From an uncultured Eubacteriales bacterium (GTDB taxonomy: Bacteria; Bacillota; Clostridia; Christensenellales; CAG-138): a DNA stretch of 28,847 nt. The stretch spans positions 1 to 28,847 of the forward strand of contig UQOG01000013.1 of assembly GCA_900542615.1 (NCBI GenBank), in the 5' to 3' direction. The notes under the pieces were generated by a model. That model was not told the origin of the DNA and did no database searches. It saw nothing but the letters and a program-made list of their open reading frames with translations. Both the position numbers and the translations under genes were made by a program. Shown here piece after piece: positions 14,765 through 25,195 of the stretch. Position 1 is the first letter of the stretch. The number at the start of each line of letters is the position of its first letter.

Positions 14765-17116
14765 ATGCTGGAAAAGGTATTAAAGACCCTGGAATATGAT
14801 AAGATCCGGGCCATGGTGGCGGAGCGGACCCAGTGCTGCACCGGCCGGGAATTGGCGGAGGCCATGGAGCCGGTGTTTACCAATGGGGAGGCGGCCAGCC
14901 AAATGGCCCTGACCGCAGAGGCGGAAAAGCTGCTGATCCGCACGGGCCGCAGCCCGGCGGAAGGGTTCCCGGATATGCGGGGATGCCTAAAGCGGGCCCA
15001 CGCGGCCCTGTACCTTTCCCCGGGGGAGCTATTGGGCGTCGCAAGGTGCCTGAAGGCCATCCGCCTGTGCAAGGAGGCGTTGGAGTCCGCCGAGGACTGC
15101 CCCCTGTTGGGGAATTTGGCCCAATGGCTCCAGGCCCATAGGAGCATCGAGGAGGAGATCGGCCGGTGTATCGCCGGGGAGGAGGAGATCAGCGACGGGG
15201 CGTCCCCGGCCCTGCTGCGGATCCGGCGGAGCATGCGCATCGCCAACGACCGGGTGCGGGAACGGCTGGGGAATATGATCCGTTCCGCCACCTTCCAGAA
15301 GTATTTGCAGGAGCCCTTGGTCACCATCCGCAACGGCCGCTTCGTGCTGCCTGTGAAACAGGAATACCGGCAAAACGTCCCCGGCCTGATCCACGATCAG
15401 TCCGGCAGCGGGGCCACCCTGTTCATCGAGCCCACGGCGGTGGTGGAGCTGGGCAACGAATATAAAAAGCTCCTGGGGGAGGAGGAGGAGGAGATCCAGC
15501 GGATCCTCTCGGAGCTCACCGCCCTTTGCGCCCCCTATAGCCAGGATATCCTGGAGGGGCTTGGGATATTGGGCCAGGTGGATCTGGCCTTTGCCAAGGC
15601 CCGGTTAGGCCGGGAAATGGAAGGCGTACAGCCGGAAATGGACCAGCAGGGCTTTTTGCGCATCATCAAGGGCCGCCATCCCCTGATCCCTAAAGAGCAG
15701 GTGGTGCCCATCGACGTATGGCTGGGGGAGGAATTTACCACCCTGATCATCACCGGCCCCAATACTGGCGGCAAGACCGTTACCCTAAAGACCGTGGGGC
15801 TTTTCGCCCTCATGGCCCAGAGCGGGCTGTTCATCCCCGCCCAGACCGGCAGCCGGCTGCCGGTGTTCCAGGCGGTGTACGGGGACATCGGGGACGAGCA
15901 GAGCATCGAGCAGAGCCTGTCCACCTTTTCCAGCCACATGACCAACATCGTGGAGATCCTCAAGCAGGCGGACGCGGGGTCGTTGGTACTGCTGGATGAG
16001 CTGGGGGCGGGCACGGACCCGGTGGAGGGCGCGGCCCTGGCCATGAGCATCCTGGAAGAGCTCCACAGCCGGGGCTGCCGCACCGTGGCCACCACCCACT
16101 ATAGCGAAATCAAGGCCTTTGCCCTGACCCGGGCGGGCATGGAAAACGCCTCCATGGAGTTTGACGTGGACCGGCTGTGCCCCACCTACCGGTTGTTCAT
16201 CGGCATCCCGGGCAAGTCCAACGCCTTTGAGATCTCAAAGCGCTTGGGCATGGAGGAGCGGTTGATCGAAAAGGCCCGGGAATATCTGAAAAACGAGGAC
16301 GTAAAATTTGAGGACGTGATCTCCGGGGCGGAGGCCCAGCGCCGCCAGGCGGAGGAGGAGCGGCGGTTGGCCGCGGCGGAGCGGGACGCCACTGCCAAGC
16401 TGCGGGAAGAAATGGAAAAGCAGCGGGCCAGGCTGGAAGGGGAGCGGGAAACGCTACGGGCCAAGGCCCGGGAGGATTCCCGCCGGCTGGTGAACGAGAC
16501 CCGGGAGGAGATGGAAAAGCTGGTGGCGGCCATTCGCGCCATACCGGGGCTGGACCAGCGGGCGGCGGACCGGGTGATCCAGCGATCCCGGGACGCTTTG
16601 CGCAAGCGGGAAGCGGATCTAGCGGAGCCCCTGGAAAAGAAATCCCAGGACCCTGGGGCGGCCCCCAAGCAGGTGCGGCCCGGGGAAACGGTACGCATCC
16701 TTTCCCTGGACCAGAAGGCCACGGTTTTGAGCCCTGCGGACGCCAAGGGGGACGTGCAGGTCCAGGCGGGTATCATGAAGCTGACGGTGAAGCTAAAGGA
16801 CCTGCGGCTGATACAGGATACCGCCCCCACCAAGGGGGTGGGCAAGGTGCAGCTGGATACCCAGCGGCAAGGCGGCCTGGAATTGGATGTGCGGGGCAAG
16901 CTGGTGGACGAGGCCATCCTGGAGGTGGACCGCTACATCGACAATTGTCTGATGAGCGGCCTGGACCAGGTGAGCATCATCCACGGCAAAGGCACCGGGG
17001 CCCTTCGGGCGGGTATCCAGGATTATCTGAAACGGGATAAACGGGTAAAATCCTACCGTATGGGCGCTTATGGAGAGGGAGACGCCGGGGTGACGGTGGT
17101 CACCTTGAAGAAATAA
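14765..17116 (+). CDS. mutS2: MutS2 / RqcU ATPase-endonuclease
   Basis: 783 residues, standard length. Order: core/clamp helices, MutS-type ATPase with Walker A GPNTGGKTVTLKT near residue 330 and Walker B LVLLDELGAGTDPVEG near 407, and ATTHYSEIKAFA. A long coiled coil rich in Arg/Glu follows (about 515-615), then a KOW-like segment, and a C-terminal Smr nuclease domain (about 704-783) with LDVRGK (usual form LDLRG) and HGKGTGALR. MutS2 lacks the mismatch-binding domain of MutS. It is known to suppress recombination in some bacteria and, in Bacillus, to split collided ribosomes. AGGAAGG lies 9 bases before the start. Confidence 0.97.
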   Translation: MLEKVLKTLEYDKIRAMVAERTQCCTGRELAEAMEPVFTNGEAASQMALTAEAEKLLIRTGRSPAEGFPDMRGCLKRAHAALYLSPGELLGVARCLKAIRLCKEALESAEDCPLLGNLAQWLQAHRSIEEEIGRCIAGEEEISDGASPALLRIRRSMRIANDRVRERLGNMIRSATFQKYLQEPLVTIRNGRFVLPVKQEYRQNVPGLIHDQSGSGATLFIEPTAVVELGNEYKKLLGEEEEEIQRILSELTALCAPYSQDILEGLGILGQVDLAFAKARLGREMEGVQPEMDQQGFLRIIKGRHPLIPKEQVVPIDVWLGEEFTTLIITGPNTGGKTVTLKTVGLFALMAQSGLFIPAQTGSRLPVFQAVYGDIGDEQSIEQSLSTFSSHMTNIVEILKQADAGSLVLLDELGAGTDPVEGAALAMSILEELHSRGCRTVATTHYSEIKAFALTRAGMENASMEFDVDRLCPTYRLFIGIPGKSNAFEISKRLGMEERLIEKAREYLKNEDVKFEDVISGAEAQRRQAEEERRLAAAERDATAKLREEMEKQRARLEGERETLRAKAREDSRRLVNETREEMEKLVAAIRAIPGLDQRAADRVIQRSRDALRKREADLAEPLEKKSQDPGAAPKQVRPGETVRILSLDQKATVLSPADAKGDVQVQAGIMKLTVKLKDLRLIQDTAPTKGVGKVQLDTQRQGGLELDVRGKLVDEAILEVDRYIDNCLMSGLDQVSIIHGKGTGALRAGIQDYLKRDKRVKSYRMGAYGEGDAGVTVVTLKK

Positions 17117-17196
17117 AGGGAAAATCGGGGTTTTGTGAGGAATTTTCGATTGTTTACACCCCGTTCATACAACGAAGGGACAAGGATGGTATCATT

Positions 17197-17649
17197 ATGA
17201 CAAAACGGGCCGTTTCCGCCTGCCTATTGGGCAAGCCCTGCCGCTACGATGGAGGCAGCAAGCCCCATGCAACCGTAGCCCAAAGCCTGGGGGACGCCCT
17301 GCCCGTCTGCCCCGAATGCCTGGGAGGCTTGCCCATTCCCCGGGCGCCCAGCGAGATCCAAGGGGGCGACGGGGCGGACGTATTAGCGGGCCGGGCCCGG
17401 GTGATGAGCCGGGACGGGCAGGATGTGACGGAAGCCTTTGTAAAGGGGGCCAAAGCCGCCTTACAGCTGTGCCGGGAAGCCGGCGTGCAGGAGGCGGTGC
17501 TCAAGGCCCGCAGCCCTTCCTGCGGGGTAGGCGCCATCTATGACGGCAGCTTCAGCGGCCATTGCCGCCCGGGGGACGGGGTGACGGCCGCCCTGCTCCG
17601 GGCCAACGGCATCCGGGTCCGAACGGAAGAAGATCAAATAAGGGAGTAA
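17197..17649 (+). CDS. DUF523 family protein
   Basis: 150 residues, the full length of this cytosolic family of unknown biochemical role. Conserved cysteines stand out: SACLLGKPCRYDGGSKPH at the N-terminus, VCPECLGGLPIPR, then VLKARSPSCGVGAIYDGSFSG. The spacing suggests metal or cluster binding, but this is inference. The AAGGA ribosome site is 13 bases upstream, a slightly long gap. It ends 6 bases before the response regulator, so it is probably co-transcribed with the two-component genes. No convincing promoter is visible in the 80 bases before it. Confidence 0.92.
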   Translation: MTKRAVSACLLGKPCRYDGGSKPHATVAQSLGDALPVCPECLGGLPIPRAPSEIQGGDGADVLAGRARVMSRDGQDVTEAFVKGAKAALQLCREAGVQEAVLKARSPSCGVGAIYDGSFSGHCRPGDGVTAALLRANGIRVRTEEDQIRE

Positions 17650-17655
17650 GCAGCC

Positions 17656-18336
17656 ATGGAAAAAAATTCGATCCTAGTCATAGACGATGACCGCAATATC
17701 CTGGCCATCATTGAGATGTATCTGCGAAAAGCGGGGTATGAGGTGACCTGCGTGGAACGGGGGGATGAAGCCCTTCAGGCCTTCCGGCGGGTCCAGCCCG
17801 CTTTGGTGGTGCTGGATGTGATGCTGCCCGGCATGGACGGCTGGGAAGTATTGGATAAGCTCCGCCAGGAAAGCGACGTGCCGGTGATCATGCTCACCGC
17901 CAAAGGGGATACCTTGGACCGGATCCAGGGCCTGGATCTGGGGGCGGACGACTATATCGTCAAACCCTTCGACGCCAAGGAGTTGTTGGCCCGGATCAAG
18001 GCGGTGCTCCGGCGCAGCAGCCTGCCGGAAAACGAAAAGTGCGTGACCTTTGAAGATCTGGAGATCTCCCTGGATAACTATTCCGTCACCCTGGACGGCA
18101 AGCAGATCGAAATGCCCCCCAAGGAGATCGAGCTCCTGTTTTTCCTGGCCTCCCGGGAGGGCAAGGTGTTTACCCGGGAACAGCTGTTGGAGCAGGTGTG
18201 GGGCTTCGATTTCTTCGGGGATTCCCGCACCGTGGACGTGCATGTCAAGCGCATCCGGGAAAAGCTGGGGGAGCGGGATGCCTGGCAGCTAAAGACCGTA
18301 TGGGGTGTAGGCTATAAATTCGAGGCGAAAAAATAG
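17656..18336 (+). CDS. Response regulator, OmpR/PhoB type
   Basis: 226 residues. Receiver domain (1-118) with acidic pocket D10-D12, phospho-acceptor D54 in VVLDVMLPGMDGWE, T81 in VIMLTAKGD and K103 in YIVKPFD. A winged-helix DNA-binding domain follows (about 130-226), with FTREQLLEQVWGFDFFGDSR and TVDVHVKRIREKLGE, ending with the usual VWGVGYKFE. It should control transcription after phosphorylation by the kinase encoded directly downstream; the two genes abut with no gap. Its targets cannot be read from sequence, but htrA immediately follows the pair, suggesting an envelope-stress circuit. Confidence 0.95.
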   Translation: MEKNSILVIDDDRNILAIIEMYLRKAGYEVTCVERGDEALQAFRRVQPALVVLDVMLPGMDGWEVLDKLRQESDVPVIMLTAKGDTLDRIQGLDLGADDYIVKPFDAKELLARIKAVLRRSSLPENEKCVTFEDLEISLDNYSVTLDGKQIEMPPKEIELLFFLASREGKVFTREQLLEQVWGFDFFGDSRTVDVHVKRIREKLGERDAWQLKTVWGVGYKFEAKK

Positions 18337-19950
18337 ATGTTCAAGACCCTGTTTTCCCGTATGCTGGCCACCTACCTGTCCGTAACGCTGGGCTTGCTTT
18401 TCCTGCTGGGCATTACGGTGGGCAGCATGTTTCAGCAGCAGTACATCGGGGAGAAGGAGGGCGAGTTGCGCCGGGAGGCCGAGGAGATCAATGAGACCGT
18501 GGCCAGCCGGTATATGGATGGAAACAAGCGGCCGGTGGCGGAGCAGGAGCTTTTGATCACCGCCCGCAAATATGACGCCCTGATCGTGCTGCGCTTTGCC
18601 GACGACCAGTTCGGCAAGCGGGCCTTTATGGACGAGACCGCCCAGGATAAATGGGCGGGCAGCCAGGACCTGGATGTGGAGGCGATGGCGGCGGCCATCC
18701 TGTCCGGCCAGGAGGAAGGGGGCATCGTCACCGATATGCTCCGGGACCGGGTGGACTTCCCGGTGATGACCCTTACCGCCCCGGTAAAGGACGGGGAGGG
18801 CAATATCATCGCCGCCCTGTTCCTCCATACGGATATGAGCCGCATCAACGCCTCCATCCGCCAGGTGTGGATGGACGTGCTGCTCTATTCCTGCGTGGCG
18901 GTGCTTACGGCCTTTTTGTCGGTGAGCTACATCACCGGCCGGATCACCAAGCCCATCATCGATATGAACGCCACGGTGCTGCGGTTTTCCAAGGGCGCCT
19001 TCAATCTGCGCATCCCAGCCCAGGGCCAGGACGAGGTGGCCCAGCTGGGCAAGAGCTTCAACCTGATGGCGGACGCCCTCAATAACCTGGAACAGGCCCG
19101 GCGCAGTTTTGTGGCCAACGTGTCCCATGAGCTTCGGTCCCCCTTGACCTCCATGCGGGGCTTCCTGGAAGCCATGCAGGACGGCACCATCCCCCAGGAG
19201 GAGGCGCCAAAATATTTGGCCATCGTCATCGATGAAAACAAGCGCATGACCGCCATGGTGAACGATCTGCTGGACCTGGCCCGGATCGAATCCGGCCAGA
19301 CGGTGGTCCATATGGGCCCCTTCGATATCAACGAACTCATCGCCCGTACCCTGCTCACCTTTGAGGCCCGCATCGATGCGGCCAAGATCGAAGTGGAGCT
19401 TGACTTTTCCGAGGAACACTGCTATGTTGAAGCGGATGCGGATCAGATCGCCCAGGTGCTCCGCAACCTGATCGACAACGCCATCAAGTTCACCCCTGGA
19501 GGCGGCAGACTACGGCTTTCCACGGAGCCGGAGCGCAAGCTGGTCTGGGTCCGGGTATCGGACAGCGGCAAGGGAGTGGCCCAGGAGGATATCCCCTATC
19601 TGTTCGATCGGTTCTATAAGGCGGAAAAGGCCCATACCCCCGGCAGCCAAAGCGGGACGGGGTTGGGCTTGTCCATCGTAAAGCGCATCATTGAAGCCCA
19701 TGGCCAGGACATCAGCGTGGAGAGCCAGCCAGGCCAGGGCACCACTTTTACCTTTACACTTAAGCGTACAGAACGGCCTCAGCCCAACGGGAAAGCCTCC
19801 CAGCGGCGGGAGCTGGCAAATTCCTTGCATACGGAAAGGAAAACACATGGAAGAGAACAACATCAACATGAACCAGGAACCCCAGCAGGAAAACGCCCCC
19901 CGGCAGGAAAACGATCCCCAGCAGACGGCGGCCCCCCAGTATCCTCATGA
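18337..19950 (+). CDS. Sensor histidine kinase
   Basis: 537 residues. First transmembrane helix about 8-30, extracytoplasmic sensor domain about 31-178 (no family recognised), second helix about 181-200, then HAMP (GRITKPIIDMNATVLRFSKG). HisKA has phospho-acceptor H264 in FVANVSHELRSPLTSMRGF. The HATPase has the N box LRNLIDNAIKF (N377, N381), G1 DSGKG (409-413) and G2 GTGLGLSIVKR (440-450). The kinase fold ends near residue 477; about 60 further residues are basic, Pro/Arg-rich, and from about residue 504 they overlap the start of htrA in another frame. That tail may be a product of stop-codon loss. The partner is the response regulator directly upstream. Confidence 0.95.
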   Translation: MFKTLFSRMLATYLSVTLGLLFLLGITVGSMFQQQYIGEKEGELRREAEEINETVASRYMDGNKRPVAEQELLITARKYDALIVLRFADDQFGKRAFMDETAQDKWAGSQDLDVEAMAAAILSGQEEGGIVTDMLRDRVDFPVMTLTAPVKDGEGNIIAALFLHTDMSRINASIRQVWMDVLLYSCVAVLTAFLSVSYITGRITKPIIDMNATVLRFSKGAFNLRIPAQGQDEVAQLGKSFNLMADALNNLEQARRSFVANVSHELRSPLTSMRGFLEAMQDGTIPQEEAPKYLAIVIDENKRMTAMVNDLLDLARIESGQTVVHMGPFDINELIARTLLTFEARIDAAKIEVELDFSEEHCYVEADADQIAQVLRNLIDNAIKFTPGGGRLRLSTEPERKLVWVRVSDSGKGVAQEDIPYLFDRFYKAEKAHTPGSQSGTGLGLSIVKRIIEAHGQDISVESQPGQGTTFTFTLKRTERPQPNGKASQRRELANSLHTERKTHGREQHQHEPGTPAGKRPPAGKRSPADGGPPVSS

Positions 19951-21286
19951 CCAGCCCCAGTTTCCCCAACCGCCTAAGGCGCGGCCCAAGAAACGAGGCG
20001 TCGGCGGCTATGTGGTGGTGGGGGCGGTATGCTTGCTGGTGGGGTTCTCCCTAGGCAGCTTGCTCACCGGAATCGTGTCCTTGGGGGCCAAGGGCTTGGG
20101 CGGATGGGGCGATATGGATTCCCTGCCGGAGATCCATGGGGATTTCGGCGACTGGGAATGGGAGTGGGAATGGGGGTCCAAGGACCCTGACCAGGCCCAG
20201 CCCCAGACAACGCCCCAGCCGGAACCCACACAAGCCCCCACCTATACCCCCCGGGAAATGCCCGCATTGGATGGGGTCGCTCCTTCTTTGCAGGCCATGC
20301 CAAACCCATTGCCGGATATTGTGGAAAGCGCCGGCAAGGGCGTGGTGGGAATGGATGTGTACTATTATGACGAAGCGCTGGAGCAGGATGTGCCCATGGC
20401 CTATGGCAGCGGGTTCATCATTTCCAGCGAAGGCTATATCGTCACCAATGCCCATGTGGTAGAGGGCGCCAGCCGGGTGGATGTGAAGTTCATCGATGGC
20501 TCTTCCGCCCCCGGCCAGGTGATCGGCGCGGACTCCAAACTGGATGTGGCGGTGGTCTATGTGGAGGCCCAGGGCCTTACCCCCCTGGCCCTGGGCAGCA
20601 GCGCCCAGGTGAAGGTGGGGGATTTCACCGTAGCCATCGGCAATCCCACGGGAGAGATGCTGGCGGATACCGCTACCTTTGGCATCATTAGCGCCACCGC
20701 CCGGGAGGCCAATGTGGAGGGCCAGGTAAACAGCTACATTCAGACCGATGCGGCCATCAATCCCGGCTCCAGCGGCGGCCCCCTCCTGGATATGAGTGGC
20801 AAGGTCATCGGTATCACCTCCGCCAAGGCCCTGTATGCGGGCTATGACGAGTACGGCAACATGATCAACGCCGAGGGCATCGGTTATGCCATCCCCATCG
20901 ACGAGGCCATGGAGGTGGTGCGGGAACTGATCACCACTGGCCATGTAAAACGGCCTGGCATTGGTATTTCCGTGGTGGAGATCGACCAAACTACCGCGGA
21001 GATGTATCAAGTGCCCCAGGGCATCCTGGTATATACGGTGACGGAGGACGGCCCAGCTCATGTGGCAGACCTACGGATCAACGATGTGATCCTGTCCTAC
21101 GATGGGATCACCGCAGGTGCGACCACGGACTTTGTGGCCTATGTGGGGGCCATGGAGGTAGGCGATCAAGTGAAGCTGCGGATCTGGCGGGATGGCCAGG
21201 AGCAGGAACTATATGTAACGGTGGGGGATCTGAACCAGATCGGCACCAAGATCTTAAACGACGAATACGCAGACCTACTGGATTGA
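19847..21286 (+). CDS. htrA: HtrA/DegP-like S1C serine protease with PDZ domain
   Basis: 479 residues from the ATG at 19847, which has GGAAAGGA upstream; the open frame before it lies within the kinase gene. A Gln/Pro/Asn-rich cytoplasmic head (1-45) is followed by a transmembrane helix (about 53-78) and a linker with an odd WEWEWEW run and a Pro/Gln stretch. The trypsin-like domain has H203 (TNAHVVEGA), D233 (SKLDVAVV) and S309 (AAINPGSSGGPLLD). The C-terminal PDZ domain starts near 385. It degrades or refolds misfolded proteins outside the membrane. It is probably co-transcribed with, and possibly controlled by, the overlapping two-component system. Confidence 0.95.
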   Translation: MEENNINMNQEPQQENAPRQENDPQQTAAPQYPHDQPQFPQPPKARPKKRGVGGYVVVGAVCLLVGFSLGSLLTGIVSLGAKGLGGWGDMDSLPEIHGDFGDWEWEWEWGSKDPDQAQPQTTPQPEPTQAPTYTPREMPALDGVAPSLQAMPNPLPDIVESAGKGVVGMDVYYYDEALEQDVPMAYGSGFIISSEGYIVTNAHVVEGASRVDVKFIDGSSAPGQVIGADSKLDVAVVYVEAQGLTPLALGSSAQVKVGDFTVAIGNPTGEMLADTATFGIISATAREANVEGQVNSYIQTDAAINPGSSGGPLLDMSGKVIGITSAKALYAGYDEYGNMINAEGIGYAIPIDEAMEVVRELITTGHVKRPGIGISVVEIDQTTAEMYQVPQGILVYTVTEDGPAHVADLRINDVILSYDGITAGATTDFVAYVGAMEVGDQVKLRIWRDGQEQELYVTVGDLNQIGTKILNDEYADLLD

Positions 21287-21310
21287 ACCAGCGGCCTGAA
21301 GATTGAACCA
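21283..21310 (+). repeat. Short tandem direct repeat over the htrA stop
   Basis: GATTGAACCAG occurs at 21283-21293 and again at 21301-21311, 18 bases apart. The TGA of the first copy is the htrA stop codon. Likely a small local duplication. Confidence 0.6.
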
Positions 21311-21335
21311 GGGGCGGTAAGCAACCGCCCCTTTT
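21311..21335 (+). terminator. Rho-independent terminator after htrA
   Basis: GGGGCGGT (21311-21318) pairs with ACCGCCCC (21324-21331), loop AAGCA, followed by TTTT then CC. It is short on T, but the stem is perfect. Confidence 0.75.
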
Positions 21336-21422
21336 CCATGCGTCCACAAAGGGACCTTGGCCGCATAAAAGGGGCGAAACCTGGGAATACTATCCGAAAA
21401 ACCGCAAGGAGGTTTTGGGAAG

Positions 21423-22016
21423 ATGAACGGATTGAAGCCCCTGGGCGCCATACGCGCCTCCACAGCCATGCTCCTTTGCTGCGCCATGCTGCTGCTGGGC
21501 GGGGCCGCAGGCTATACCATACGGGGGACCCAGCAGGTGCAGATCCAGCCCCCGCCGGAGGAGACCGCCCAGGAAGTCCCTGCCCAGCCGGAGCAGGAGC
21601 CCCAGGCAGAGCAGGTGTCCCAGATGGGGGAACAAACCGTGTCCCCAGACGCCAAGGTCCTATGGCGGTATCACATGGCCTGCGGCCATGTGGTGGAAAG
21701 GGAGGACGCCCAGCCGGCCATCGGCAAGACAAAAGCCGAACTGGAGGCAGCCTATGGCGTGGATAGCGTAAGCAGCTTTAGCAACGCAGCGGTGGTGATG
21801 GAACTGGAATCCCCCCTTTGTTGTCCCGACCATTACCTGCTAAAGTTGGAGGAAGGGGTCCTGACCGTACGTAAGACCGGGGATGACCTACAGGAGGAGA
21901 TCCTGCTGACCCTGGACGTGACCCTGCCTCCGGACGCGGCGGCGGAATGCGAGCAGGGCCTGTGCTTTGATAGCCTGGAGGATATCAACGTATACCTGGA
22001 AGGGCTGGATAGCTGA
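21423..22016 (+). CDS. BofC C-terminal-domain-like membrane protein
   Basis: 197 residues. A signal anchor (about 13-32, STAMLLCCAMLLLGGAAG) is followed by a Pro/Glu/Gln linker (about 40-70) and a C-terminal domain resembling the BofC C-terminal domain proteins of clostridia: WRYHMACGHVVERED, a middle AAYGVDSVSSFSNAAVVMEL, SPLCCPDHYLLKLEEGVL, and a closing DSLEDINVYLEGLDS. The CGH and CCPDHY motifs hold the conserved cysteine and histidine residues. In Bacillus, BofC works between membranes in sporulation signalling through SpoIVB. A sporulation role here is inference. AAGGAGG lies 10 bases before the ATG. It is preceded and followed by terminators, so it is a separate unit. Confidence 0.8.
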   Translation: MNGLKPLGAIRASTAMLLCCAMLLLGGAAGYTIRGTQQVQIQPPPEETAQEVPAQPEQEPQAEQVSQMGEQTVSPDAKVLWRYHMACGHVVEREDAQPAIGKTKAELEAAYGVDSVSSFSNAAVVMELESPLCCPDHYLLKLEEGVLTVRKTGDDLQEEILLTLDVTLPPDAAAECEQGLCFDSLEDINVYLEGLDS

Positions 22017-22030
22017 GGAACCTTGAAAAT

Positions 22031-22052
22031 AGCGGCGGTAAGCCGCTTTTTT
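22031..22052 (+). terminator. Rho-independent terminator after the BofC-like gene
   Basis: AGCGGC (22031-22036) pairs with GCCGCT (22042-22047), loop GGTAA, followed by a run of six T ending at 22052. Confidence 0.85.
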
Positions 22053-22643
22053 CATGCTCTGCCCAAGGGGCGCGGCGGGGGGGCGGCGGGGGGGCGCAGC
22101 CCACCCGCCGCCGCCCCCCCGCTACGGTTTCCACCACCGCCAAAAAGGCAACGGAAAAGCCAGGCCTTTCGCCCAACCCGACCACGCCCCGTCCACCGCC
22201 CGGAAAAAGGTGGTAGCGACCGCGAGCCGTTGCGAGGGCGCTTGCAACCGAGCAGGCGAGCCGAGCGGGGCTTTTTCCGGGGGCATGGGGCAGGGGCTGT
22301 ATGTTCTGGATTTGCGGCCATGCTGCCCCCAGGCGCGGCGGAGGAGGGAGCGCGTAGCCGGTGCCTACGCCGACCGACGACAACAATGCCTGGGGGCAGC
22401 AGGGCCGTAAAGACAGGGCGTACCCGCCCCTGTCCCATGCCCCACTGGAGCCGCGACGGAATGAGCGAAGCCCCGGTAAAGGAACTTTACCGGGGCCGAG
22501 CGGATGGAGTCCGCGGCGACGAGGGCCCGGGCGGCTTCATCCGCCCCGCCGCGGGCTGCTATCCTCGGACAACCGCGTCCGCTTGTGCGCGAATATCGCC
22601 GTGCGCGTAGCACCGCCGTCCGCGTAGGACCCCGCGTAGGGTG
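22053..22643. ncRNA. Candidate structured RNA or structured repeat element, strand unknown
   Basis: This 591-base interval between two convergent genes holds no convincing protein gene but many long inverted repeats. An 18-bp stem with one G-T pair joins 22280-22297 to 22426-22443. Nested inside, CGGCC (22315-22319) pairs with GGCCG (22403-22407) and a 14-bp perfect stem joins 22321-22334 to 22388-22401. At its tip GCGTAG (22352-22357) pairs with CTACGC (22365-22370). Next comes a 12-bp hairpin 22470-22496 with loop GAA. After it, an 8-bp plus 6-bp two-tier stem spans 22511-22554. Three mini-hairpins follow at 22601-22641. The left end (22068-22128) is a very G/C-rich inverted repeat. I find no consensus of RNase P, tmRNA or SRP RNA. 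Both strands fold equally well, so transcription direction is open. The alternative is a non-transcribed repeat or GC-rich intergenic relic. Confidence 0.45.
22601..22641. repeat. Three consecutive mini-hairpins with identical GCGTA loops
   Basis: GTGC-GCGTA-GCAC (22601-22613), GTCC-GCGTA-GGAC (22618-22630) and CCC-GCGTA-GGG (22631-22641). The stems differ in sequence but remain paired, while the 5-base loop is identical. The array ends two bases before the gyrA stop codon (22646-22644 on the minus strand), in the gyrA 3' flank. Confidence 0.6.
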
Positions 22644-25106
<2,463 letters not shown>

Positions 25107-25195
25107 GACGTTCTCCCTTATCTATGGTTACAAAATGGTGATCGCTAATGAATTCCTGGGCCGGACCCGGCCCACCGGCAAAGGGCCTAAACCCC

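Noticed and set aside
20051..21061. 336-codon minus-strand frame
   Set aside because: Antisense shadow of htrA with Gly/His-rich content.
22023..22610. 195-codon plus-strand frame in the structured interval
   Set aside because: It starts at TTG before and through the terminator of the BofC-like gene and encodes Pro/Arg/Gly low complexity across the hairpins.
22053..22643. RNase P RNA, tmRNA or SRP RNA as explanation of the structured interval
   Set aside because: I looked for the conserved words (GAGGAAAGTCC, the tmRNA tRNA-like 3' end, the SRP Alu/S-domain motif) and found none.
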